Under the pieces are notes generated by a model. That model had not been told where the DNA came from, did no database searches, and saw only the letters and a list, made by a program, of their open reading frames with translations. A stretch of DNA of 64,000 nt from Typhlomys cinereus (Eukaryota > Chordata > Mammalia > Rodentia > Platacanthomyidae). Both the position numbers and the translations under genes were made by a program. The DNA is taken from NCBI GenBank assembly GCA_023101885.1, contig JALPQD010000142.1, positions 2,812,121-2,876,120 on the forward strand, read 5' to 3'. Within the stretch, counting starts at the first letter, position 1. Each line of letters begins with the position of its first letter. Shown piece by piece: positions 1 through 11,705 of this stretch.

Positions 1-589
1 CACAAGTCTGCTTTTCATTAAGACTCTTCTGTCTTTCATTTACTCTGCTTTTCCTCAGTTGGCCTCTCATACTTCAGATCAAGTAGTGTTTAATATAGGA
101 TTTGTGCTTCTTTCATTATTTACTTTTACACTTTGTAAATTGATCCTAAAATGATATATTTGTTTTTCCATTTAAAAATTTTTTTCCTTAATTCTGATAG
201 AGATACAGAAGAGAAAAAATTTCCAAGTTTTGTGATATATTTTGTATAACCCACATAAGTGATAAATCAACATCCATATTGCTTTGTTTACTTCATATTA
301 TCTTTAGCACAATAAAATTATTAAACCTCTGTGAACTTATGACCTAGAAGCATATTAAATATTTTTTCTTAAATAGCTTTAAAACTCAGTTGTTTAATTT
401 AGAAATATTTTTGGATCTTTCTTCATTTTCTTAGACCTTGACAGCAAATTGCGAAGCACTTTAGTGCATAATTTCCATTCCCTGTTGATGCCTTTATAAG
501 GAATATAGCAGTTCACTTGCATAGTTGCTGATAAATGAACATCAAACGGTTTAAGGGAACAAGGATTTTATTTTCTTTTACGATTATTG
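1..589. other. AT-rich single-copy DNA, no gene seen
   Basis: All frames are broken by frequent stops and there is no recognisable repeat or RNA gene. Base composition is strongly AT-rich, as in intergenic mammalian DNA. Confidence 0.6.
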
Positions 590-935
590 GTTATAGTTCT
601 CAGTCCAGCTTGATGCGAGAGCATGCACTAACACCAGGGCAGAGGGAACTACACACCATCTCTACACAACAGCTGAGAGAGAGATGATCCTTCTTGTTAG
701 ACTCGTATGTCTGGCCAAGTGTACAGAAGGATGCCAACTCTCAGCCAGCTCTCTGTATTTTCTTCACCTGTTCAGGGCATGATCCCACCCACCATGGGCT
801 TGGTCTGCCCCATCAACTAGACAATCTCCTTCAGGTTCATTCTGGGCTTAACCCAACCACAAATTTTCCACAAATGTGCCCAGAGCTCAAATCTCAACAG
901 TCAAGTTGATACCTGTGCCTAACTATGACAAGGGA
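590..935 (-). repeat. Old LTR-like sequence (ERVL/MLT2 type)
   Basis: Read on the minus strand this stretch has the layout of ERVL-class LTRs as I know them: a 'caggtatcaacttgact' start, a central 'ggttgggttaag' block, then 'catggtgggtggga'. It is more GC-rich than its flanks. It is heavily diverged and I see no clear terminal TG...CA or target-site duplication. The 71-codon frame at 694-909 lies inside it and has no protein-like features. The family name is a pattern match only. Confidence 0.4.
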
Positions 936-1308
936 TCACCTTGGAAAAATCTAAAACTTGACTGTATTGAAATTTTTCAGTTGAACAAAACAGGGACTCT
1001 GCTGTTATAATATATCAAGGATGTTTTACTTCTCAGATTAGTATTCAGTTGACCACAATATTAACATTGACTTGGCCTCTGCTTCAGAGAATTTCTAGAT
1101 ATTAGCTCTAATTAGTCTTCAGCCATAATAAATCTTTGCATCTATATGTTATTCATAGCACATAATTTTCTTAGTTATTTCTATTTTGTATTCCTTTAGA
1201 TTATATTAATTCATTCCCTCTTTCCTTCACGCCATCTACCTTTTCTCCCTGATTCTCAGGACAGGTTTTTCTCCATTGCAACACTTTAAATAAGCTCTAG
1301 AATTTCTT

Positions 1309-1329
1309 TTCTTCTTTTTTTTTTTTTTG

Positions 1330-1379
<50 letters not shown>

Positions 1380-1590
1380 CAGAGGACCAAAGGTAAATCT
1401 GGGAATCATCCTGGATTGTTTCTACCTACTTCTTGCTTCATGCTGGAATTTCCCAAGTTCCACCCACCAGGGTCGGAAATGTAGGCAGCTGTGATTTCTG
1501 CCTGGCATTTTCACATGGGACCTGGGATCTGAACTCGGACTTTCTGCTCGAGAGAAAGAGTCTTAACCCTTGAGCCATCTCTCCAGCCTG
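1309..1590 (-). mobile_element. tRNA-derived SINE, B2/B3-like, with (TG)n tail
   Basis: The tRNA-like head lies at the right end (minus-strand GGCTGGAGAGATGGCTCA, then GAGTTCAGATCC), giving Pol III A and B boxes. The 3' end is a (CA)n run (seen as TG at 1332-1377) plus poly(A) (seen as T). Flanking duplications AGCTCTAGAATTTCTT (1293-1308) and AGCTATAGAAATTCTT (1591-1606) match at 14 of 16 positions, so the insertion is fairly old. Its body differs from the five SINEs at 12.0, 14.3, 34.2, 51.5 and 59.4 kb and resembles the copy at 9.06 kb. Confidence 0.75.
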
Positions 1591-1733
1591 AGCTATAGAA
1601 ATTCTTAAACTTTGTCTTCATAATATATGAAGTATATGTTCATAGTATAGATGACTGACTTACTAAATGTTTACAATTACATGCAAATGAAAGGAAATAA
1701 TGCTCAGTATTGTAGTATCCCTTTTGTCCACTC

Positions 1734-2358
1734 ATACAGTGCCCATCACGATGGAGTGAAGGGCATTGCAGGAGCAACAAAACTGCAAAAGAAAATCAAC
1801 GAACCACTATCCAGAACTTCAGAGACTCTATATCAACCACCTAGAACTAGGCCAGCCTAATCTCTCCCCATCCTGAAGCTCAGGAACATTTGCGGAAGAG
1901 GGGGCGGTAAGAGTGTAAGAGCAAAAGGATGGGAGAAGCAATGATTTGCAAGATACTCCACACAAGTTAGGGCCGAAGCAATCATAACTGGACATTGCAT
2001 GCCCGGCGCAATGTCCAACACACTATTGACCTCACAAAGTCTAGCATCTGCTAAAGGCACCAAGATCCTTGGAGGCAAGGGATTGACAGCCACAGTAGTG
2101 TTCCTATGCTTAAGGGGAACACAGGAAAGGGTTCATGGAAATGCCACTGGGTCCTTGTATGTCATCGGAGAGGAGGGCCCAGAGGGAGAGTCAGGCATGC
2201 ACAAGAAAGGACTCTGGGAATCGGGGTGGGAGGCACGGGGGGATGGGGCGGGAGGGGGAGCAGGGGGTTGGGGGGGGAAGAGGAGGGAGGGAGGGAACTG
2301 GTGTACCTATTAAGTTTGTATGAGCTGAAATAATAATAAAAATGTATTATAAAAATAC
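1734..2358 (+). mobile_element. L1 3'-UTR fragment (5' truncated)
   Basis: This is the distal 3' UTR of the same L1 family found at 21.0-22.0, 30.4-31.1 and 61.1-61.9 kb. The 'gtgcccatcacgatggag' start lines up with 30448 onward and runs through a G-rich polypurine tract (about 2230-2295) to an (AAT)n/A-rich tail. No ORF2 is attached: reverse transcription stopped inside the 3' UTR. Frames of 60-104 codons here come from the low-complexity purine tract and are not genes. I found no convincing target-site duplication. Confidence 0.85.
2236..2295 (+). other. G-rich polypurine tract, predicted G-quadruplex
   Basis: At least four runs of three or more G are separated by short loops, within the L1 3' UTR. 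G-rich polypurine tracts are a known feature of mammalian L1 3' UTRs. Equivalent tracts occur at 30930-30985 (+) and, as C-rich sequence, at 21110-21175 and 61128-61195. Confidence 0.7.
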
Positions 2359-2359
2359 A

Positions 2360-2997
2360 GGTATGATCAATCTACTTTTCATATGCCTGCTTCAATTCAT
2401 ATCATGATTATGCTGTGCTTTTCCCTAACAGCTTCTACATTTTTGCCTGCAAAACATCAGTCTTGGTTTTTTCAGGATGCCGTCACTCATTATTTAAAAA
2501 TCTTCCCTGGGTGCATAAATTTAAAAATCTTTCCTGGATACATTAATTATCTAAATTTATAACTCAAAGCTTTTAAAAATTAAATTTTCCATAACACAGA
2601 ACATGTCAGCAGTCTTTCTTCCATGTCTACTATTTTATCTTACTTTCTTCTAGTCTCATTGACTTCCAAACATCCACAGAGTGCACCAGACAGGAGTTAC
2701 TGTCTCTACAGTTCTCTACGTGGACAATATATGTCCTCAGATTTCATCCATAACATTATCTTAATTGCTTCAAATTGCAATAAAGCTATCTGTCTAACTT
2801 GTAGAAGGTCTTATACAATGAATGCAATTTTCCTTATATTGTTTATTTGATGTCTCTTATTCATCTATCTCTGTATCGAAAAAATTAAATTATTCTTTCA
2901 AATATTAGTCTTTTAAATGAAATGATTTGGGAGTGATTTTTTTCCCTGAAACATATTAAAGATTCTAGAATAGGGCCTATCCCACATTTTACACGCA

Positions 2998-3044
<47 letters not shown>

Positions 3045-4839
3045 CACAAATATAGAAATAAGGTTAGATGCATCCTTGTGAGATTTTTCCTGCTGAGAAG
3101 TTAACAGGAACACATTTGACATAGATATGACACTACCAATTTAACAAAGAAGCAACTCACCAAAATCTAGCTGAATGAACTAGTGAGTTCTTTTAGCTGT
3201 CTGACAGCAAGGATACCTAAAAGACAGCTGTGGTCACTAAAATATCCACTCCAGCATGTGTGAACATTTATAAGAGAATTTTGCATCCCTGGATTTCCTT
3301 GGAAGTCTTGCAATCCAAACTTCTTTCCCTGGAAATCATAGCTGCTGATACATACATGAGGATAAGTTTGATGACTCTTAAAAGTTTCAGAAACTTCCTG
3401 AGCATTGCTAGTTTTATGACACTTCTTGTGTCATAACAAGTATCCATTCAGGATGGGAAGTTTCAGCTTAGAAAATGGTTCACAATGTACATAGATTGTT
3501 AAACTAAAGAATTCCTAGAAAGCTATATAGAAAATAAAAACTCCAAGTTTCAGTTTGATAAAATGACTCCACAATGAATATATATAAATATATAAATGTA
3601 TACATCACAAAATATAAATGTATTTAAATAAAAATACTAGTTGCATTTGGTAAGATCACAACATGTGCATTTGAGAATTTTGTCTTTGTAATCATTCTTC
3701 TCATAAGGAATATTATATTATATTTTTAAGTCGATTATTTTCTTACTCTAAAAAGTAATAATAATACCTGATTTATTTGCCATAATTTTCCTGATAAAAA
3801 TTTAAGCATTTTTAAACAAAATAAGAGCCCAATGAAAACCCAGAAAGGAAAAAGGGAGAAACTGACAGTATTTTTTGCATAAAACCTCTTAAATTTATTA
3901 GGTTACACCAAATTAAAAAAAAATACAAACAAAAAGTGAACAAGCAAAGATGCTATAATTTTCTACATGGAATCTAAGTTTTCATTTTTCTTGAAACACT
4001 ACTCCTTTGATACCCTGAACTGAGAAGTTGTGCTTTTTCTCCATGGTCCAAATGCTCCTCTCTTGTTTCTGTTATTGTTCTGCTTCCTTTGTTACACTTT
4101 CAATTTCTTCACAGTTTCCAGAACAAGGTTCCTCTCTGAATCACACTCTGTCACCATCCACCCATGATGACTGCTTCCATTAGCATTCGGTCACACTCAA
4201 GCTGAAGACTCAAGGCAGTGGCACACCGTGACAGTCATGAACCTAATATAATACCACCTCAATACACTGAAATGTATATCATGACCACCTTGTTATAGAG
4301 CCAAATGTACTCATAGCATATACACAATCATTTTATATGATTTTAAGTTGAATTTCATTTGAATTTAAAAGAAATTGATAACTCTGTATACTCCTAAAAT
4401 TGCCCTGTGCACTTAATGGAAAGGTCCATATTGATGCAGAAACCTTATGTGGGCTCTCTCTTTTTTTTTCTGAGTGCCCTTTGATTACTCTGCACTGGTT
4501 CTTGTGAGGCTACTAGACCTCAGTCACAATCTAATTGAGGGGGCTGCATTCTTAAGGTATGTTGCCTATACCGTGTTCATCGATATCTGTGATTCCACTT
4601 CCTCATTTCACTGACAGCCTAATGCCTAATGACAGGATCTAAGATAACCATCCTTTCTGGCAGAACATGAATCTCTGCTTTTTATCGTCCCAGTTTATGG
4701 AACCACCACCGCCCTACTGTCAACTTCTATGAATAAGTCTTGTAACATTGCTTATATGAGTAATGTGGGAGGAATGAGTTTTTGGTGTTCCACAGTGGAG
4801 CAGAGTAAATGCAAACAGCAATGATGATTTATGCACCTT
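2360..4839. other. AT-rich DNA, no gene seen
   Basis: No coding frame with protein-like composition and no recognisable mobile element was found. The only distinctive item is the (CA)n microsatellite at 3003-3039. The frames of 62-75 codons here are consistent with chance. Confidence 0.55.
3003..3039. repeat. (CA)n microsatellite
   Basis: An uninterrupted CA dinucleotide run of about 18 units. No SINE head is recognisable beside it, unlike most CA runs in this window. Confidence 0.95.
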
Positions 4840-5320
4840 GCAGATTTATCTTTTTGCCAACTTGAGTAGATCTGGAAGTAACCAAATCTCTGGGTACTCC
4901 TGTGAGAGTTGCTTTGTACAGTTTAATTGAAGTGGAAAGACTCATTACTCACTTTTGGGAACCTGGATGAAAGTAGGTCCCCAGGACAAAGTTTTCCTCT
5001 TTTGGCTTCATTGCCTTCAAGTACAGCTGGTGAGATCAGGAAGACTCTGCTGCCTTCCCTGCTGTTTAGCTGCTGCCTTCCTATACTGGCGCAGCAATAC
5101 AGATTCTTTAGACTTTCAGCAAGATGAAGACTAGTGGTTTCCTGGAGTCCTCCAAGTCTTCAGCACCAGGCTGTGATTGCTGAGAAACAATCATGGATTG
5201 TGCAGAGTCTCAGTCTCTGTGGTCAGTTGTGTAGGGCGATCTAACCAATCCCTTTTTGATATGTACTCTGTCTGTTCTGTTCCTCTAGACAATCTTGATC
5301 AGTTGCATACTTTGTAACTG
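4840..5320 (+). repeat. Old LTR-like sequence (ERVL/MLT2 type)
   Basis: The start ('ttgccaacttgagtagatctggaagtaacc' in parts), a middle 'tgtgagagttgctttg' block and the 3' end 'tctgttcctctagacaatc' follow the order seen in ERVL-type LTRs. It is strongly diverged, with no clear ends or target-site duplication. A 66-codon frame at 4927-5127 falls inside and looks like noise. Confidence 0.4.
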
Positions 5321-6012
5321 AGAATATTTACCATAAGCAAATTACTGTTGGGGAGTAAAGGGGACAAAAACCAGGCAGAGTGGCTGTTAAGGGGAAACAT
5401 ATCTTTATATCAGATATTGTTTATTCAGTTGTCTTGCTGCCTCCTATAATGTGATTCAGCATTTACTTCATGCTGTTTACCAGTACATAACAGAGGTCAT
5501 GCCACATGCTAATGACTTCGAAATTAGTTTTGGAAGAAAAAGACTATTAGCATTGGAAATTCAGGGATGAGTCACATTGATTAGTTATTATTTATCTAGT
5601 GTAGTGCACCCATTGTTTTCAGAAACAGAACTCTTCTTCATTCTAAGGCAAAACAAGCACATTCTTAGCTCATAAGATGTGGTTTAATTTTGCTTCTCTT
5701 GCTGGAAACATCACCTTCCCCCACGCTGTTTCGGTAACTTGCTTTGCAAATTGCAGAGTAGAAAAGAGTGAATATTAGAACTTTATTCCCCTGATGTCAT
5801 TCTATCACAGTGCCACTTATCTAACTGGGCATTTGCTGCATGACTGCTGCAAATAGCTAGAATGACCTGAATTATATCTCTGAACTCTCAGATTGCAATA
5901 TAAAAAGTGGGAATAACAGATTCACTGACTTTTTTGAGGGAAATTTTTTATATATGTGAAATGAACAATATACAACTTATTCTTTTATACTGATTCTTAT
6001 CAATTTCCAAGC
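5321..6012. other. Single-copy DNA, no gene seen
   Basis: No convincing coding frame, repeat or RNA gene was seen. Composition is typical of rodent intergenic DNA. Confidence 0.5.
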
Positions 6013-6295
6013 TGCTCTCCTTTCTTTTCTCCTTTCTCCTTTTCTCTTTTCCTTAACCAGAGCAAACACTTTAATTCTTTCCCTCCCCTCCCCTCTCCTC
6101 TCCTCCCTTCCATTCTCCTCCCCTCCCCTTCCCTTCTGATCTCACCTCACCTTGTCTCTCCTTTCCATTCTCTCCTTTTTTTCTCTTTGATTTTCCTTTT
6201 CCTCCTCCTCTTCTTTCTCCTTCTCCTCCTTCTTCTCTTCCTCCTTGTCCCTTTCCCCCTTTCTGTTTACCTTTCTCTCACCTCCCATTCTAAAC
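6013..6295. repeat. Pyrimidine-rich (CT/CCT) tract
   Basis: Roughly 280 bases are almost wholly C and T on the plus strand, built from irregular CTCC, CCCTCC and TTCTCC words with few purine interruptions. Homopurine/homopyrimidine tracts of this length can adopt triplex (H-DNA) structure. It is not attached to an L1 3' UTR or a SINE head. Confidence 0.85.
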
Positions 6296-8096
6296 TGATA
6301 TTCTATCTTGAAAGAACAAAACAGTTTACAGCAGAAAAACTCTGAAGAACAGTAATATATAGCCAGATATTTTCTGGCTAGAATTTCATGGAGGTCACTT
6401 GGAATTTTGCAGTGCCAGTGATATGGTTTACTGATGATTCCTGTCTGAAGTTTTGCTTCAAATTATGACTAGTAAACAGTTTTTCAAGGTTGAATTCATG
6501 AACTGAAATTATACCAGGGATGGCATAATGCCATGCTAGGGTGTTTGGAGGAAACTTACTCCAGAGGTGAGAATCCTGCCTTGCTTCTCTACAGAAGCAA
6601 TTTTTGAGTAAGATTTGGAATCAAGTGGAGTATAAGAAAAGAGCTAGTGCATAGGTTTTGCTGGTCACAGTTTGGAAGTTTGATTCTGATTATGTTCTTC
6701 TGACAAGCATGGAAGAAGGGGATTTGTCTATAACAGAGAAAACTGAAAATAGGTTGACCTACCAGAAAGTGACTGAAATAAACGCTGCTAAAAATAAAGC
6801 AAGTCTGAATTGAGAAAGACAGTGGCATTGAAGGCAGGTTGAGCTGAGATGCTGCGCTGCACAGGAACCATTTCTTATTTTAAGCCACATGGTGCAGAAC
6901 GCTGAAGAAAAGTCAAATTGTGCCTTGTTCCTTTGGATTTCACTTATAGTTATGTAAACCTTGTGCTTAGCACAGGGGCTCCCCCTTGGTATTTAATGAA
7001 TAAATATGCACATCACTTTGAGTATAACACAATTTTTTATGAAATACACAGGTCTTCAAGCAATTAATCAAACTGATTTTGGTGTAACCAGGACTCTAAA
7101 AAAGATCTTGAAAACAGAAGGAACTTAAGGAGTCCTTAAGAATGAAGACAACTTTTTTCCCCAATTTTCTCTCTAGATTTTATATAAGGATGTGAAGGCG
7201 TGGCATTCACATACTAAAATGCTGCAAATGGTCACATCACTTTGATTGTTTTGTTAAAATGAATGTTCATGTGACTTGCACATTATTTACTTTCAAGATT
7301 GTACAACTGATGCTCCTATGCACACAGGAGGTTTCTTCTTTTATCAAAGGGAATTTTACATGAGGTAGTTTCCTTCCTGGATGACAGAGACAAGAAGGCC
7401 AGGTTGAGGTGCCCAGCTCATGGCTTCTTTAATGCTTTTGGAGAGGAGAAGGAGGAAGAGGAGGAGGAGGAGGCGGATCAGCCCCCTGATATTTGGGCAT
7501 TAAATCTGCCTTTCATTTTCCTTTCCTTCTGTGGTCTTAATTAGCATTGGTAATTCAGGACTGAGTACATTTTTCATCCAAGTTTTTCTTTCAAGTTACC
7601 AATCAATAACTCGTTAATGAAGCTGGAAAAAGGGAATGAAGCATTCTTGATGTCCACCACTCCCCAAAGCAAACAAATAAACAAGCCTGGGGCTGAGATG
7701 AAAAATCACTCAGCAAAATCCTGTGGCTGCTACAAGGGTGGATTAATTGATTTAAGTAAGGAGGGTTCTAACATCTCTAAATATAAAATTCCACGTATAC
7801 TAAATAAAATATTTTTTTAAAGAGAACTGATGTACGTATTGTCATTTTCAATTTGACTTTCATGAAGTATTGCATATCTTAATATTTCTTAAGCTATAGT
7901 TTAACCTGAAACTCACCCATTCTTCTTTCTCCGTGGAAGGACATTGCGTTTTGAATCGTCAAAGGAGCAGAACAACGCGGGATGCGGATCCTCAGCTTTC
8001 AGGTAGAGACCACAGAAGGTCATTTTTTACTTGTATGTCACACATTTCAAAATAAAGCAAAAACCTGAGATCTCAGTGCACAGTTCAGTGTATCGA
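6296..8096. other. Single-copy DNA, no gene seen
   Basis: No repeat family was recognised. A short GGA-rich run lies at about 7440-7475. The frames at 6589-6828 (-) and 7617-7820 (+) have no domain-like features. From about 7920 the sequence becomes noticeably richer in CpG than its surroundings, leading into the CTCF-type motif at 8097. Confidence 0.5.
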
Positions 8097-8110
8097 CCAC
8101 TAGGTGGCAG
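8097..8110 (+). promoter_or_regulatory. CTCF-type binding motif
   Basis: CCACTAGGTGGCAG fits the published vertebrate CTCF core consensus CCASYAGRKGGCRS at all 14 positions. It lies in a non-repetitive, relatively CpG-containing stretch (about 7920-8470), not in a SINE. Binding is inferred; motif matches alone do not prove occupancy. Confidence 0.55.
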
Positions 8111-9055
8111 GAGCGTTCCTTCGGCTACTTTGCCTCTCCTGGTGTGGGCTGTAATTAGGTCAGTGTAAGTTAAAGTAGGGCTGAGAGATGAATAAAGTAG
8201 ATTTTCTCCTCTGGAACACACTGCAGTTTAATTTCACTTCTTTCTGCATTGTGCGATGAAGGTGGACTTAACTTTTAAAGGCAAAGAGACAAACCTCTGC
8301 AGGAGAAGTGGAAAGACGCAGAGAGGGCGGGTATCTGACACATGAGAGGAAGGAAATGCTTTCTGTTTTCCGAATTTTGATATCCATGCCATCGTCAAAA
8401 ATCATTTTCAGAGGTGAAGTGGTATACAACCTGCGTAAGGAAGGGGTGACTTCAAAAGCCTAATGGGGTGGGCATGCTGGATGTTGATGTTAAAAACTTC
8501 CACTATTGTGGTCCAAGCAATAAGTATTTGATCCTGGGAGATTTTTTTTCTCTAATTTTACCAGCACTAAGAAGCATACACATCTGCTATGAATGCTCCA
8601 CACCCCAGCACAGGCTTCCCTTTCCTGCGGTGAGTCACTAGCAGCAGGAAGTGGTCCTCGAAGTCAACATTTTCTGAATGCTCTGTCTTAGCCTTCTCTG
8701 AGAGGGAGAGGATCAGACCTACGGATCCAGCTATGGGAGTTAAACAGCCATGATGTGTATCAGACTACAGTTGACTGGTTTCTCAAGGAAAACCAAAAAA
8801 AGCAGCTGGGGCCACTGTGGACATTTACAGGAGCATCCGTGGAAAAACCAACAACCACAAGAAAATCCATCCTCTCCCCACACTACATGCTGATCATTGT
8901 ATTCACTGTGCAGGACTCTGCTTTTTCTTTTTAAAGAAAATAAGGACAAATATGGTATAAAAATGTACATGACATAAATACTAATATTTTCTGATTCTAA
9001 GTTCTCAAGAGTTGATTCACTTGAGTTGAACTTATTTCTTTAAATTACACATCAG
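8111..9055. other. Single-copy DNA, possible regulatory element
   Basis: No gene or repeat was recognised. The first 350 bases carry several CpGs, unusual in this AT-rich window. A perfect AP-1 consensus TGAGTCA lies at 8631-8637. The cluster could be a distal regulatory element, but this is inference. Confidence 0.35.
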
Positions 9056-9282
9056 GGGGCTGGGGAGATGGCTCAGGGATTAAGACTCTGTCTTGAAAAA
9101 CAGAAGGACCTCGACTCAGATACTGTTCCCACTTAAAGATGCTGAGAGGAAATGGAGGTAATCTGAATTTCTGGCCCTGGAAGGCAAATCCCGCAAGGTA
9201 GGCTTCAGAGCAAAGTGAAAAGGAGATACAGCAATCCAAAATGATTCCGGAAGTCACCCTTAGGTCTCTACAATGTCCTCTG

Positions 9283-9323
<41 letters not shown>

Positions 9324-9372
9324 ACTCACACTCACATGTGCACATGCACAAAGTAAAATAGCATTATTCAGA
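9056..9372 (+). mobile_element. tRNA-derived SINE, B2/B3-like, with (CA)n tail
   Basis: The head GGGGAGATGGCTCAGGGATT holds a Pol III A box, followed by a degenerate B box region (ACCTCGACTCAGATAC). The body resembles the reverse-oriented copy at 1309-1590. A (CA)n run (9286-9322) marks the 3' end. Likely duplications AAATTACACATCAG (9042-9055) and AAATTACATTTCAG (9373-9386) match at 12 of 14 positions, preceded by TTTCTTT as expected for L1 endonuclease. Confidence 0.72.
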
Positions 9373-9474
9373 AAATTACATTTCAGGTTATAGATAATCC
9401 CTAACTCAAAGACAGAGATTGGCAGTTGGTTGTACTGCTATACTAATAATTGAGAAAATGAAGGAAGCTTTGAT

Positions 9475-9840
9475 AGTTAATCCTGGGTGTCATCTCACAG
9501 GAGGCATTAACTAAGATCAGCTGTCAAACTACCTGAAGAGATTATCTAGATCATAGATTTACAGTACAAAGACCAACCCTAGATTTGACTGGAACCCAGT
9601 AGCAGACCAGATAAAAGGAACCATAGAAGAGAAGACTTTGAAGAGAGACTGTCCGAGGCTGTGCTAGAAAACTCTCTTCAGCCATCACCCATTGGCCTAC
9701 TGGACTGAGCAGCTCTGAGTCTGCAAGATGTTTTCAGTGACTTAGCCTGCCTCCAGCTTCAGCCACCAGCCATGTCTTTTCTGCTATAAAAGACTGTTTT
9801 CTCCCTTCTGGAATAAATCTCCCTTTCTTGACTTAGAATG
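9475..9840 (+). repeat. Old LTR-like sequence with TATA and AATAAA
   Basis: The start 'gatagttaatcctgggtgtca', an internal 'agataaaaggaaccatagaaga' region, then CTATAAAAG (TATA-like, 9784 onward) and GGAATAAATC (poly(A) signal, about 9811) follow the order of an ERVL-type LTR. It is diverged, with no clear terminal repeats. A 64-bp piece of it recurs exactly at 10076-10139. Confidence 0.4.
9726..9789 (+). repeat. Perfect 64-bp direct repeat, copy 1
   Basis: Identical base for base to 10076-10139. The two copies start exactly 350 bp apart and their flanks differ on both sides. This copy sits within the LTR-like sequence and ends in its TATA region. Confidence 0.95.
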
Positions 9841-10075
9841 CTCTCTCACAGTAGCAGTTAAGAATAAGTATTACAGAAGCAAAAATAGATGGCTCAGATA
9901 AAATAAGATTCTTCAAATAATTCTGGATTTTCTGAAATGAGCTTGGAGTTAGAGTTAAGTGTCCTCCTATAGTCCTTATGCATGGCCAATTGCTAGTTTC
10001 TTGTTTCTCCCAAATTTGATCAAACATGTTGAAAGCTGGAAGCCCACATGGTTAACCAGATCTTCAGTTCACAGG

Positions 10076-10139
10076 AGATGTTTTCAGTGACTTAGCCTGC
10101 CTCCAGCTTCAGCCACCAGCCATGTCTTTTCTGCTATAA
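10076..10139 (+). repeat. Perfect 64-bp direct repeat, copy 2
   Basis: Exact copy of 9726-9789, but without the rest of the LTR-like sequence around it. The sequence departs from copy 1 right after CTGCTATAA. Confidence 0.95.
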
Positions 10140-11705
10140 CAGCAGACTTTGTGAGACACTCAGTGTTCTTATGTTTGCCTCCAGATCACAGTCATTCACA
10201 TAAAATACATGTACAAACATGCTACATAACCACATCTCTGTTCTCAAAATGACATTCTCTGCATGTCCCAATACTGTCAAAAGGAACAAAGAATGATGGT
10301 AAAGAGCAAGGATGAAATAATCGAAGGAAAAGCTCTTAAAATCTTGCTTCAGTGGCACAATTGAGATGCTGTTATAGCCTCCCCTTACAAATAATTATAC
10401 TAATAATTTCATTTGCTGACAGACACCAGCAGGATATGGAACAAGTAGATAGTATCTCTTGATAAAATTAGAAAGCATAGTCAGTTAATTATAATTTATA
10501 AAGGCAGTGGACTATTTTCTGACATATATATCTTAGAAATCAGATATATACTTTATCCTAGTTTGGAAGTTGGAAGGAAATATTTGAAAAATCATCCTGC
10601 TAGTTAATCAGAAGTTGTTGAAAGGATGGAGGATTAAACACAGTCACATTCACAAGTCAAACTTTAAATGAAGCCTTTTGTATAGAAATATTTATTTCTT
10701 TGCTTAAAACTAATAGCTGTCTTTGCTCATTTGTTTGATTTAGAATGTAATGTTGAGTTGAATTCAAGGAGTAATATTTTGCCAATTTTTAAATTAGAAT
10801 TGCTTATAATCTTTTTACAGCTAAAAGCTCATTTTTATCATATGTAATATAGAATTATAAACAGTACAAACCACTACTGGATACAGCAGAGACAAGGGGG
10901 AGGAATTTTTTGAACTTTGAATCTAGTAAAAGGAGTTTCTTTGGCTTATACACTTTGTACTCTTTGGATACTATTTTTTTCTCTCTCCACAGTTTTTTTT
11001 TAATTTTATCAAAATACTTTATTGCAACAACAGAAAAAGTAACCGAGATGTGTTACTTTTTAATTTAAATCTGTGCTTTGCTCATTTCTTCCACTTGAGT
11101 GAACGAGCCCATCCAGATATTAGCCAGGTGACCATAAGCCTTCTGTTCCTGAGATATCACCACAGTTCTTATGTGATGAACTTATGATATCTTGTTGTTT
11201 CCACTGAATAGTGTTCCACTGAAGTGATGCTGATCACACATTATTTACTCATTTTCTGAGCAGATGTCAACCCATTAATAAAACAATAAACAATTTTATG
11301 CTTGTCCTTGGTGTGTATTACATGTAGAAAGCTCTATGGGAATGTGCTGAGTAACATGTGTATTTTGCAGTTTTGACATACTGAGAAGGAACTCAAAGGG
11401 GCTGCAAAAATTAACCTTTCCTTGGTGATGTTTAAATATTTTAAAATTATCTACTTCCTTGTCAATATTTGATATTCTCTATCTTTTTCCATTTTAATCA
11501 TCCTGTCTTTCTTCCTGTTTTTATAAAAAAAAATCCTGAACAGACAGAAAGATGTTTAAAATAGTACCAAGTAACTTCCTTGTTATTTTTCACATAATTG
11601 GTCAAAGTGTTTTAATTTTTAGAATGCCATGTAATCTACACAAAGTAGGAAATGATGTTCTTGATGTAAAATTACAAGGTAAATCTGAAATTTTAAAAAG
11701 AATAT
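10140..11705. other. AT-rich single-copy DNA, no gene seen
   Basis: No coding frame or clear repeat was seen. Around 11010-11045 'ttattgcaacaacagaaaaa' resembles the 3' end of old LTR elements, too weakly to call. Confidence 0.5.

Noticed and set aside
1999..2313. 104-codon frame rich in Gly/Arg/Glu, recurring at 30707 and 61151
   Set aside because: Recurs because it lies in the L1 3' UTR. The Gly/Arg-rich part is the polypurine tract, and it is not attached to any coding region of the element.
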